A DNA stretch of 64,000 nucleotides from Bradyrhizobium sp. dw_411 (lineage in GTDB: Bacteria; Pseudomonadota; Alphaproteobacteria; Rhizobiales; Xanthobacteraceae). Both the position numbers and the translations under genes were made by a program. Below are positions 28,194-36,611 of this stretch, one piece after another (position 1 is the first letter of the stretch; each line of letters begins with the position of its first letter). The stretch lies in NCBI RefSeq assembly GCF_018449695.1, contig NZ_JAAVUY010000015.1, positions 124,001 to 188,000 of the forward strand, written 5' to 3'. The notes under the pieces are model-generated. The model searched no databases, was not told where the DNA came from, and saw only the letters and a list, made by a program, of their open reading frames with translations.

Positions 28194-29297
28194 CTAAAAT
28201 TCCTGGCTACGCGCGGGCCTCGCCTGAGGAAATGTAATCCCCGAGAGGATCACGCGCATCGCGCGTAGCGAATGCCGCCGCCCATCCCAACTGATGCGTG
28301 GCAGCGCGTGCAAATCGGTGCGTCCCTCGGTCTCGACGACGCCTGATATCGCCGAGGCTGCACTGGTGAATCCGGCCTCTTCGGCCATCGCCATATGTTG
28401 CCGCCGCCACGATGCACGGTCGCCGAACGGATAGGCGAAATGCCTGATGTCGCGGTGAAACGCAGTATGCGCGACCGCCTTCCCCATCATCATCTCGCGC
28501 AGCGCCGCGGCGTCTTTCAGATTCGACAAAACCGGATAGTTCACCGTGCCGCTTCCGATCGTGACCAGGGGATCGGCCGCCAGCCTGGCCAGATCGTCCC
28601 AGTCCAGCGACGCCTCGCGCGACAATGCCGCGATGTCGACGGAATATCGCGAGCAGAGATCCTTGATGGCCGCAGAAAGATCTGTGGGAGCCAGCGTGCG
28701 CAGCCATCCCGACAGGAAATCATAGAGCTGATATTTCTCAGATGTGCTCGCGATATCGAAATGCCGCTCCTTGCGATCCATCATCAGGCTGACGCGGCTC
28801 TCGCTCGCAATCACCGCCTCCAGTGCCAGCCACCAGGTCTCGCCGAGACCGTCCGGGAATGCGGTAGGGACATAGACGGTGAAGGGAACGCCGTGCTGCG
28901 ACAGCACCGGATAGGCCGACGCGATCAGATCCTTGTAGCCGCCGTCGAATGTCAGGCTCACAAACCGTCTTGGCGCGGCCAGCCTGACCGAGCGTTGACA
29001 AACCTCGTCCAGCGAGACGATGTCGAACTTCCAGCGCTTCAACGCCTTGATGGTTCGATCGAGGAATTTGGGCGAAATTTCCCGGGATTTAAGCGGTTGA
29101 AAGCGCGCGCTGCGCGGCGGACGCACCCGCTCAAAACGCATGATGACGCCGGCGCCGCCGGTGCGCCTTCCCCTGAGCAACGGCAGGCCGCTGAAATAGG
29201 CGAGTTCCAGCTTCAGACTGGTCAGTAATCGGTTGTCCGATGGCAACGTCCAGCCCTCAATCCGGCGGCTTTCGCCCCGCCGCGGCCGCATTGTCAT
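28194..29297 (-). CDS. NodB-like polysaccharide deacetylase homologue lacking zinc ligands
   Basis: The 367-residue protein follows the NodB fold: RFVSLTFDGGYKD (about 111-123), YPVLSQHGVPFTVYVPTAFPDG, a GSGTVNYP segment (about 247-254) and RHFAYPFGD. In active carbohydrate esterase 4 enzymes the first motif is TFDDG and the second HTxxH. Here the metal Asp is Gly (DGG) and both His are gone (Gly and Tyr). Zinc-dependent deacetylation is therefore unlikely unless other residues take over. ATG 29297 (or 29291) follows AAAGAG. It is divergent from the GNAT gene and flanks the polysaccharide locus, matching the position of HfsH-type genes in holdfast loci. Confidence 0.85.
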   Translation of the reverse strand: MTMRPRRGESRRIEGWTLPSDNRLLTSLKLELAYFSGLPLLRGRRTGGAGVIMRFERVRPPRSARFQPLKSREISPKFLDRTIKALKRWKFDIVSLDEVCQRSVRLAAPRRFVSLTFDGGYKDLIASAYPVLSQHGVPFTVYVPTAFPDGLGETWWLALEAVIASESRVSLMMDRKERHFDIASTSEKYQLYDFLSGWLRTLAPTDLSAAIKDLCSRYSVDIAALSREASLDWDDLARLAADPLVTIGSGTVNYPVLSNLKDAAALREMMMGKAVAHTAFHRDIRHFAYPFGDRASWRRQHMAMAEEAGFTSAASAISGVVETEGRTDLHALPRISWDGRRHSLRAMRVILSGITFPQARPARSQEF

Positions 29298-29375
29298 TAC
29301 TCTTTGTTGACATTTCTTTGCAAAGGTCGGCCAACGCTGAAAAGTGTAAATAATTCCTTGTAGACAGGTTTCGCG

Positions 29376-30566
29376 ATGACCATGGCTGCCGCGATCGAAA
29401 GCCGGACAGCGGAAGCGCCCGCGTGGTCGAAGGCAAGCCGTATTGCCAGCGTCGATATTCTCGGCGATCTTGGACAGGCCGAGACGATCTGGCGCCGCCT
29501 CGAAGATCAGCAGCACATCTCCACGCCCTATCAACGGTTCGATTTTCTCAGCCCCTGGCAAAGACTGGTCGGCGAGCGTGAGAACTTGCGGCCCTTCATC
29601 GTCATTGCCTATGACGTCGAACGCCGGCCGCTGCTGCTGCTGCCGCTGGCGCTTCGGCAGGAACATGGCGTTCGCGTCGCAAGCTTCATGGGCGGCAAGC
29701 ACGCCACCTTCAACATGGCGCTGTGGGACCGCGATTTTGCGGCGGCTGCAAACCGCGCCGATCTCGATACGCTGATCTCGGCGATATCAGCGCAATCCGA
29801 AGCCGATGTGCTGGCTTTCAACCAGCAACCGCAGAGCTGGCGGGATTTGCGAAATCCGATGGCGATGCTGCCGCACCAGGTTTCCGCCAATGATTGTCCG
29901 CTGCTGACGGTGGTGCCGGACACCCCGCCCACCGAGCGGATCAGCAACTCGTTTCGCCGCCGGCTCAAGGGCAAGGAACGCAAATTGAGTGCCCTGCCCG
30001 GCTATCGTTATCGCGTCGCCACGACCGACGCCGAGATCGGGCGCCTGCTCGAAGCATTCTTCCGCATCAAGCCGCTGCGAATGGCGGAGCAGAAACTGCC
30101 CGACGTGTTCGCCGACCCCGGCGTCGAGGATTTTATCCGTGATGTCTGCCTGACGCCGCTCGCGGGCGGCGGCCACGTCATCGATATTCACGCCCTTGAA
30201 TGCGACGACGAGGTCATCGCGATCTTTGCCGGTGTCGCCGACGGCCATCGTTTTTCGATGATGTTCAATACCTACACGATGTCCGGCAATTCGCGCTACA
30301 GCCCCGGATTGATCCTGGTGCGCAACATCGTCGACCATTACGCCGAACGCGGATATCACGCACTCGATCTCGGAATCGGATCGGACAGCTACAAAAGGCT
30401 GTTTTGCAAGAGCGATGAGCCGATCTTTGACAGCTTCATCCCGCTCAGCCTGCGCGGCACCCTCGCCGCGGCGGCGATGTCAGGCGTCAACCGCGCCAAG
30501 CATTTGGTGAAGCACACGCCAGCGCTGTTTCATGTGGCGCAAAAGCTGCGAAGCGCGCTTCGCTGA
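29376..30566 (+). CDS. GNAT-fold acyltransferase of the CelD/BcsL (HfsK-like) type
   Basis: The 396-residue soluble protein belongs to the GNAT Acetyltransf_6 group associated with exopolysaccharide loci. Typical segments are YQRFDFLSPWQRLVGER in the N-terminal half and, in the catalytic domain, FAGVADGHRFSMMFNTY, SPGLILVRNIVDHYAERGYHALDLGIGSDSYK. In Caulobacter a protein of this kind (HfsK) modifies holdfast polysaccharide; others were named for cellulose synthesis. It lies between the deacetylase-like gene (divergent) and the Wzc-like gene (convergent). The acyl donor and acceptor are unknown. Confidence 0.85.
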   Translation: MTMAAAIESRTAEAPAWSKASRIASVDILGDLGQAETIWRRLEDQQHISTPYQRFDFLSPWQRLVGERENLRPFIVIAYDVERRPLLLLPLALRQEHGVRVASFMGGKHATFNMALWDRDFAAAANRADLDTLISAISAQSEADVLAFNQQPQSWRDLRNPMAMLPHQVSANDCPLLTVVPDTPPTERISNSFRRRLKGKERKLSALPGYRYRVATTDAEIGRLLEAFFRIKPLRMAEQKLPDVFADPGVEDFIRDVCLTPLAGGGHVIDIHALECDDEVIAIFAGVADGHRFSMMFNTYTMSGNSRYSPGLILVRNIVDHYAERGYHALDLGIGSDSYKRLFCKSDEPIFDSFIPLSLRGTLAAAAMSGVNRAKHLVKHTPALFHVAQKLRSALR

Positions 30567-30633
30567 TCTGATCCGGAAATTATATTATTCAACGCATGCC
30601 CTTGAACCGGGGCCGCGTTGACGGCCGCCGCGT

Positions 30634-32787
30634 TCAAGCCGCCACGACCCGCGGCGCTTGATCCGCAGCCTCGGAAGGCAATGAAGCCTTGTTCAACATC
30701 GTGACGTTGCTAAAACCCGCCGCCTTGAGCTGATCGCTCATCAGGGCACGCGCGTCCGCGGCCATCGAAGCATCCGGCACCACCACGGCGCGGGCCTGCG
30801 CCGTCAATAATTCTGCCGGCAGATCGGAAGCACTGCCCGCATCCAGCACGACGTGATCGTAGACCCGCAACAAGGCATCGATCGCCAGCGTCAGCCGTGG
30901 CGATTGCAACAATCCACGGTCCGAGCCCGCACGGCCCGCGCTCACAAGGTGAACCCGCGACAGCCGGTCCTTGGTGATGATCTGCGCAAAAGAAGCCTCG
31001 CCCAGCATCAATTCGGCAAGCCCGGGCGCGTTCGGATCGGCCGATACCGCCGCGATCGTCGGCGACGACGCAGCCAGATCGACCACGACGACCTTTGCAT
31101 GGCGCACCATCAGCCGCGCAAGGGTCAGTGCAGTCACTGTGATGCTTTCGCTCGAGGCGGTGCCGAGGACGGTGATCTTGCGGGCGGCCGCACCGGCGCC
31201 GCGCAAACCGTCGGCGAGGCGTTCGATCTCGGTTACCCCGCTCACGACGTCCGGACGCGGCGCGCTGTAGCCTGCCGCCGGGAACGGCAGACGTGCCGTT
31301 GCGGGCGAAGACGTTGCCGCTCCGCGGGGCGCCGTCATGCGCAACAACTCGCCGGTGACGATCGCGCCCGCGCTGAGCATCAGGGTGGCCAGCGTTGCGA
31401 TCAGCACGATCGGGAGTTTCTTCGGATAGGCCGCGGTATTGGAAACGCTGGCGCGGGAAATGATCCGGCCGTCCGCCGGCGCCGCCTCGATGTTCTCGCG
31501 GGTATTGGCTTCGCGATATTTCGCCAGATAGGATTCCAGGAGATCGCGCTGCGCCTTGGCTTCGCGCTCGAGCGCTCGAAGCTGCACGTCCTGACCGTTG
31601 GTCGATGTCGCCTGCTTCTTCAACTGCTCAAGACTGGCGCTCAGCCCCTCAACCCGGCCGCCGGCGATGCGTGCATCGCTATCCAGAGACCGCGAGATCT
31701 TGCCGGCTTCTTCCCGAAGCTGCCGGTCGAGGTCGCCGAGTTGCGCCTTCAGTTCTTTGATACGCGGATGACCGTCAAGCAGCGTCGAGGATTGCTCGGC
31801 CAATTGCCCGCGCAATGTGACGCGCTGCTCGGACAGTCGGCGGATCAATTCGGAATTGAGCACTTCCGAGACTTCAATCGGCTTGCCGCTCTGGAGCATT
31901 TCGCGGATCAGCCGCGCTTTCGATTCGGCGTCGGACTTCAGCGCCCGCGCGTTGTTCAATTGCGTGTTCAGCTCGCCCATCTGCTGATTGGAGAGCGTGG
32001 TGTTGTTGGTGCCGACGAAAAGGCTCGACTTCGAACGAAAATCCTCGACGCGGGATTCCGCATCCGCAACCTTCTTGCGCAGATTTTCGATTTCGCCCGA
32101 CAACCATTGACCGGCGGATTTGGCCTGATCCTGCCGCGCGCCCTGCTGCAGCACCAGATAGCCATCGGCGATCGAATTGGCGACGCGTGCCGCGAGTTCA
32201 GGATCGCGCGACTGGAATTCGATCACGATGACCCGCGATTTATCGACCGCATAGGCCGTGAAGCGGTCATAATAGGCATCGAGCACTCGCTCTTCCGGCG
32301 TCAGCGAAAACGGATCGCGACCGATCCCGAACAGCGCCAGCAGCGATTTCAAGGGCGAAAAGCCCTGCAGCACCGGATCGAATTCGGGCAGTTCGGCGAG
32401 CTTGTTCTTCTTGATGATTTCGCGCGCCAGATCGCGCGACAGCAAGAGCTGGACCTGACTGGTCACAGCCTCGGGATCGAGCGCAGTGCGCTCCTCGTTG
32501 CGTTCGCCATTCGGCCGCAAGAAAACGTTTTCGCGCCCGTCGATCAGGATACGCGCTTCGGATTTGTAACGCGGAGTCACCAGATTGACCGCGGCGATCG
32601 AGAGCACCGCGGCGATCAGCGTCGGAATGATGATCCAGCGCCGCTTATTGACCAGCGCCAGACCCAGCGCATGCAAATCCAGATCGCCAGATCCGGACAC
32701 CGCCACCGGCTTCTGGACAACAGATGCAGGCTTCGCGAGAGCCCTCTGGACCAACGCCTTGCCCGATCGCCAGAACGCTAAACGCAT
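30634..32787 (-). CDS. Wzc/ExoP-type chain-length and export protein with degenerate kinase domain
   Basis: The 717-residue inner-membrane protein has a Wzz domain with helix 1 at about 49-72, a periplasmic coiled-coil region (about 200-440, with PRYKSEARILID and a GNVR-like stretch), helix 2 at about 453-478, and a cytoplasmic domain resembling BY-kinases/CpsD (about 510-717). In that domain the Walker A position reads VLGTASSESITVT instead of a GxGKS/T loop, the Asp of VVVVDLAASS is kept, and no C-terminal Tyr cluster exists. Autophosphorylation is thus unlikely. It probably sets chain length and couples polymerisation to export with the Wza-like protein encoded divergently 193 bp away. Confidence 0.87.
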   Translation of the reverse strand: MRLAFWRSGKALVQRALAKPASVVQKPVAVSGSGDLDLHALGLALVNKRRWIIIPTLIAAVLSIAAVNLVTPRYKSEARILIDGRENVFLRPNGERNEERTALDPEAVTSQVQLLLSRDLAREIIKKNKLAELPEFDPVLQGFSPLKSLLALFGIGRDPFSLTPEERVLDAYYDRFTAYAVDKSRVIVIEFQSRDPELAARVANSIADGYLVLQQGARQDQAKSAGQWLSGEIENLRKKVADAESRVEDFRSKSSLFVGTNNTTLSNQQMGELNTQLNNARALKSDAESKARLIREMLQSGKPIEVSEVLNSELIRRLSEQRVTLRGQLAEQSSTLLDGHPRIKELKAQLGDLDRQLREEAGKISRSLDSDARIAGGRVEGLSASLEQLKKQATSTNGQDVQLRALEREAKAQRDLLESYLAKYREANTRENIEAAPADGRIISRASVSNTAAYPKKLPIVLIATLATLMLSAGAIVTGELLRMTAPRGAATSSPATARLPFPAAGYSAPRPDVVSGVTEIERLADGLRGAGAAARKITVLGTASSESITVTALTLARLMVRHAKVVVVDLAASSPTIAAVSADPNAPGLAELMLGEASFAQIITKDRLSRVHLVSAGRAGSDRGLLQSPRLTLAIDALLRVYDHVVLDAGSASDLPAELLTAQARAVVVPDASMAADARALMSDQLKAAGFSNVTMLNKASLPSEAADQAPRVVAA

Positions 32788-32980
32788 CGCACCACTCCCG
32801 CGGACGCCACGACTCTACTCAGTTCCTGCGATTACACTCCATTAAGGTTGCCGCTGGGTTAATTCAGCCGATTTGATGGCGCGGGCAACGGACCCGGCCG
32901 GACGCCGTCATGCTTTGTTAACCATGAAAGCCCTTAATCGGAATCAACAATTGGCTCAGTAATTTTACCTGGATTGTCCG

Positions 32981-33748
32981 ATGCGAGGCGCGCGCGCCGC
33001 AATAGTCTGTATGTTTACCGCGCTCGCTTTGTCGGGCTGCATGCACACGACCTCGCCGGTCGCAACCGCGCAGCCGCGAAGCGATCTCGATGCGATGGCT
33101 TACGGTCAGCCGGCTTATTATCCGGCTCCCGTTGCCAGCGCTGCGCCTCCAGCCAATTCCGGCGGCGCCATCGCAGCGCTGAACGCCAGTTTGTCCGCGC
33201 GCCGGCGCGCTTACGCGCAGCCTCAGCCTGTGCAATATGCTCCGCCTCAGGCGGCCTATGCCGCAGCCCCGATGCCGGTAGCTTATGATTCCGCCTACCG
33301 GCTCGATGCCGGCGATAGATTGCGGGTCGTGGTCTATGGCCAGGAAGGCCTCACCAACACCTATGCGATCGATGCCGGCGGCTCCATCACGATGCCATTG
33401 ATCGGCTCGGTGCCGGCACGCGGACGAACGCCGGCAGGATTGGCCGCTGAAATCACCGGCCGGCTGCGCAACGGTTACATCCGCGAACCATCCGTGGCGG
33501 TCGAGATCGAATCCTATCGGCCGTTCTTCATCCTCGGTGAAGTCGCAGCACCCGGCCAATATCCCTACGTCCCGAATATGAGCGTCGAAAGTGCAGTGGC
33601 GATTGCCGGCGGCTTCTCGCCCCGCGCCAAGCGAGACCAGGTGACGCTGACCCACACGGACAGTTCCGGCTCGACGCGCTATGTGGTGCCGCTCGGCACG
33701 GCGATCAGCCCCGGCGATACCGTGCTGGTTGGCGAACGCTGGTTCTGA
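32981..33748 (+). CDS. Wza/GumB-like outer-membrane polysaccharide export lipoprotein
   Basis: The 255-residue protein starts with a lipoprotein signal ending in LSGC (Cys20), followed by a Pro/Ala/Tyr-rich linker (about 21-100). Then comes the polysaccharide export domain YRLDAGDRLRVVVYGQEGLTNTYAIDAGGSITMPLIG (about 106-143) and one SLBB-like domain with FILGEVAAPGQYPYVPNMSVESAVAIAGGF. It is shorter than E. coli Wza (about 379) and similar to HfsD/GumB types. It should form the export channel with the Wzc-like protein. The GT4 gene starts 2 bp after its stop codon. Confidence 0.9.
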   Translation: MRGARAAIVCMFTALALSGCMHTTSPVATAQPRSDLDAMAYGQPAYYPAPVASAAPPANSGGAIAALNASLSARRRAYAQPQPVQYAPPQAAYAAAPMPVAYDSAYRLDAGDRLRVVVYGQEGLTNTYAIDAGGSITMPLIGSVPARGRTPAGLAAEITGRLRNGYIREPSVAVEIESYRPFFILGEVAAPGQYPYVPNMSVESAVAIAGGFSPRAKRDQVTLTHTDSSGSTRYVVPLGTAISPGDTVLVGERWF

Positions 33749-33750
33749 GC

Positions 33751-34887
33751 ATGTCCGAAACGCCAGATCAGCCGCTTCGTATCCTGCACGCGGTGCGTGC
33801 GCCGGTCGGTGGAATCTTCCGTCACATCCTGGATGTCGCCAATGGCCAGGCCGACCGCGGCCACCATGTCGGCATTATCGCCGACAGCCTGACCGGCGGT
33901 GAACGCGCCGCAGCAGCGCTGGCGGAGATCGCGCCGCGTCTGAAATTGGGCGTCCGGCGTATCGCCATTCACCGCGAGCCCCATCCTGCGGATGTTCTGG
34001 TATGGGCACATTTCAGATATCTGGTCTGGCGGCTGAAGCCGGACGTCCTGCACGGACATGGCGCCAAGGCCGGCACTTTCGTGCGCCTGCGGGCCCGTTC
34101 AAAACACTCTATCCGCATCTACACGCCGCACGGCGGCTCGCTGCATTATCCGAGCGAGACGTGGAAGGGCTCGGTTTACGGCCGCATCGAGCGGACGCTG
34201 ATGAACAACACCGATCTATTCCTGTTTGAAAGTGCGTTCGCACGCGACACCTATCAGCGCACCGTCGGCACGCCGACCGCAGGTCTGGTGCGTTGCGTGT
34301 TCAATGGCGTGACCGCGGACGAATTCGATCCGGTCGTGACATCGGATGACGCCACCGATATCGTCTATGTCGGTGAATTCAGGCACATCAAGGGAGCCGA
34401 TATCCTGATCGATGCCGTTGCGCGGCTGCGCGCCGACGGCAAGCCGGTCACGCTGACGCTGGGAGGCGACGGCGAGGAAATCGAGGCTCTCAAGGCTCAG
34501 ATCCAGCGACTTGGTCTTGCCGGGGCGGTGCGCTTCATCGGTCACGTCAAGGCGCGGTATGGTTTCTCCAAGGGGAACCTGCTGGTGGTTCCCTCGCGCG
34601 GCGATTCGATGCCCTATGTCGTAATCGAGGCCGCCGCAGCAGGCATTCCCATGATCGCCGCCAATGTCGGCGGCATTCCCGAGATTTTCGGACCGCATAC
34701 CGACGCGCTGTTTACCCCCAGCAGCGTCGACGCGATGGCGGACGCCATCAAGATTGCACTCGATGACCCCGCGGCCGCACTGGAGCGCGCCAAAGCGCTG
34801 CGCGAAAGAATCTTCATGCATTTTTCGCAGAAAGCGATGGTCGAAGGCGTGCTGGCGGGCTACCGCGACGCATTCGCGGATCGTTAA
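33751..34887 (+). CDS. Family 4-type glycosyltransferase
   Basis: The 378-residue GT-B enzyme begins with LRILHAVRAPVGGIFRHILDVANGQADRGH, the donor-binding half has DIVYVGEFRHIKGADILIDAVARL, LTLGGDGEE and a PSRGDSMPYVVIEAAAAGIPMIA segment with the conserved E-x7-E-like motif (S-x3-Y-V-V-I-E). Such enzymes add a sugar to the lipid-linked repeat unit from a nucleotide donor. It is translationally linked to the Wza-like gene (2-bp gap) and followed by the initiating transferase. It is the only clear sugar-adding glycosyltransferase in the locus. Confidence 0.9.
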   Translation: MSETPDQPLRILHAVRAPVGGIFRHILDVANGQADRGHHVGIIADSLTGGERAAAALAEIAPRLKLGVRRIAIHREPHPADVLVWAHFRYLVWRLKPDVLHGHGAKAGTFVRLRARSKHSIRIYTPHGGSLHYPSETWKGSVYGRIERTLMNNTDLFLFESAFARDTYQRTVGTPTAGLVRCVFNGVTADEFDPVVTSDDATDIVYVGEFRHIKGADILIDAVARLRADGKPVTLTLGGDGEEIEALKAQIQRLGLAGAVRFIGHVKARYGFSKGNLLVVPSRGDSMPYVVIEAAAAGIPMIAANVGGIPEIFGPHTDALFTPSSVDAMADAIKIALDDPAAALERAKALRERIFMHFSQKAMVEGVLAGYRDAFADR

Positions 34888-34980
34888 CCTTTCTTTACCA
34901 GCGATAACTGTTTCTTCCGATTTGTCCCTTATTCCGTGCGGTGGGGAATTCCGCCTCGGCGCGCGCGTGCCTAGATGCCT

Positions 34981-35004
34981 GTGCAAGAACGCGTGCAAGA
35001 ACGG
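34981..35004 (+). repeat. 12-bp tandem duplication before the initiating transferase
   Basis: GTGCAAGAACGC is followed immediately by GTGCAAGAACGG, differing in one base. It lies just upstream of the likely GTG start of the phosphotransferase and could vary the leader length or the start-codon context. Confidence 0.7.
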
Positions 35005-35015
35005 ATGTGGATAAA

Positions 35016-36566
35016 GTGGAACCGATCAACGCTCGCTCTATGCTAGATGCCGCCGCAACGGCCGCGGCAGCCTCCCCGGAGGGCGCTCCTCCGATCGAAC
35101 GCCGCCGCCGGTTGTCGCAGGCCGCCCTCGCCGTCACCAACCAGAAAGTTCGCCGGGCCTATTCGCCGGTCGTGATCGCGGGCGTGGTTCGCCTCGCCGA
35201 TTTCATGCTGTTGAGTTTCGTCGGCATCGCGCTCTATATCGGCTACATGGTCCCGCTCACCGGCTTCCACTGGGAATACGTCGCGGCGATCTGCGGAATG
35301 ACCGTCGCCGCGGTGGTCTGCTTCCAGGCCGCCGACATCTATCAGGTGCAGGTGTTTCGCGGTCAGTTGCGGCAGATGACCCGGATGATTTCGTCCTGGG
35401 CGTTCGTGTTCCTGCTGTTCATCGGCGCGTCGTTCTTCGCCAAGCTCGGCAGTGAGATCTCGCGGCTCTGGCTTTCGGCATTCTTCTTTATCGGCCTGGG
35501 CGTGCTTGTCGCCGAACGGCTGTTCCTGCGCGCGATGGTGCGTAGCTGGGCCCGGCAGGGCCGGCTTGACCGCCGCACCATCGTGGTCGGCTCGGACAAG
35601 AACGGCGAACAATTGATCGAGGCGCTCAACGCCCAGGATGATTCCGATCTCGATATCCTTGGCGTGTTCGATGACCGCAATGACAGTCGCGCGCTCGATA
35701 CCTGCGCGGGCAGCGCGAAACTCGGCAAGGTCGACGACATCGTCGAATTTGCCCGGCGCACCCGGATCGATCTCGTGCTGTTTGCGCTACCGATTTCGGC
35801 CGAAACTCGCATTCTCGAAATGCTGAAGAAATTATGGGTGTTGCCGGTCGACATCCGGTTGTCTGCCCACACCAACAAGCTGCGCTTCCGTCCCCGCTCC
35901 TATTCCTATCTGGGCAAGGTGCCGACGCTCGATGTGTTCGAAGCACCGATCACTGATTGGGATCTGGTGATGAAGTGGCTGTTCGACCATGTCGTCGGCG
36001 CCGTCATCCTGTTGCTGGCGCTACCGGTGATGGCGCTGGTCGCGCTTGCGATCAAGCTCGACAGTCCGGGCCCGGTGCTGTTCCGCCAGAAGCGGTTCGG
36101 GTTCAACAACGAACGCATCGACGTCTTCAAGTTTCGCTCGCTGTACCACCATCACGCCGATCCGACTGCCTCCAAGGTCGTGACCAAGAATGACAGCCGG
36201 GTCACCCGCGTCGGGCGCTTCATCCGCAAGAGCAGCCTTGATGAGCTGCCGCAGCTCTTCAATGTCGTGTTCAAGAGCAACCTTTCGCTGGTCGGCCCTC
36301 GCCCGCACGCGGTGCAGGGCAAATTGCAGAGCCAGTTGTTCGACGAAGCGGTCGACGGATATTTCGCGCGCCACCGCGTCAAGCCGGGCATTACCGGCTG
36401 GGCGCAGATCAATGGCTGGCGCGGCGAAGTCGACAGCGAAGAGAAGATCCAGAAGCGCGTCGAGTTCGACCTTTATTACATCGAGAACTGGTCGGTGCTG
36501 TTCGATCTCTACATCCTTCTCAAGACCCCGCTGGCGCTGATTTCGAAGAACGAGAACGCCTATTAA
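35016..36566 (+). CDS. Undecaprenyl-phosphate sugar phosphotransferase (HfsE/UppE/WcaJ-like)
   Basis: The membrane enzyme transfers a sugar 1-phosphate from UDP-sugar to undecaprenyl phosphate and starts repeat-unit synthesis. Four hydrophobic helices lie at about 45-165, followed by a CoA-binding-like cytosolic domain (RTIVVGSDKNGEQLIEAL), one more helix (FDHVVGAVILLLALPVMALVAL), and the catalytic domain with KLDSPGPVLFRQKRFGFN, FKFRSL, SLDELPQLFNV, GPRPHA, and KPGITGWAQINGWRG. About 516 residues, normal for the WcaJ class. GTG 35016 gives VEPINARSML; GTG 34941 and ATG 35040 are alternatives, so the start is uncertain. Confidence 0.92.
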   Translation: MEPINARSMLDAAATAAAASPEGAPPIERRRRLSQAALAVTNQKVRRAYSPVVIAGVVRLADFMLLSFVGIALYIGYMVPLTGFHWEYVAAICGMTVAAVVCFQAADIYQVQVFRGQLRQMTRMISSWAFVFLLFIGASFFAKLGSEISRLWLSAFFFIGLGVLVAERLFLRAMVRSWARQGRLDRRTIVVGSDKNGEQLIEALNAQDDSDLDILGVFDDRNDSRALDTCAGSAKLGKVDDIVEFARRTRIDLVLFALPISAETRILEMLKKLWVLPVDIRLSAHTNKLRFRPRSYSYLGKVPTLDVFEAPITDWDLVMKWLFDHVVGAVILLLALPVMALVALAIKLDSPGPVLFRQKRFGFNNERIDVFKFRSLYHHHADPTASKVVTKNDSRVTRVGRFIRKSSLDELPQLFNVVFKSNLSLVGPRPHAVQGKLQSQLFDEAVDGYFARHRVKPGITGWAQINGWRGEVDSEEKIQKRVEFDLYYIENWSVLFDLYILLKTPLALISKNENAY

Positions 36567-36611
36567 GCGCCGGGGCCCAATCCCCGGTTTGTGCAAATCT
36601 GCGAGCGCCTG

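Noticed and set aside
30853..32781. A 642-codon open frame on the plus strand
   Set aside because: Antisense to the Wzc-like gene, with the same biased, domain-free composition.
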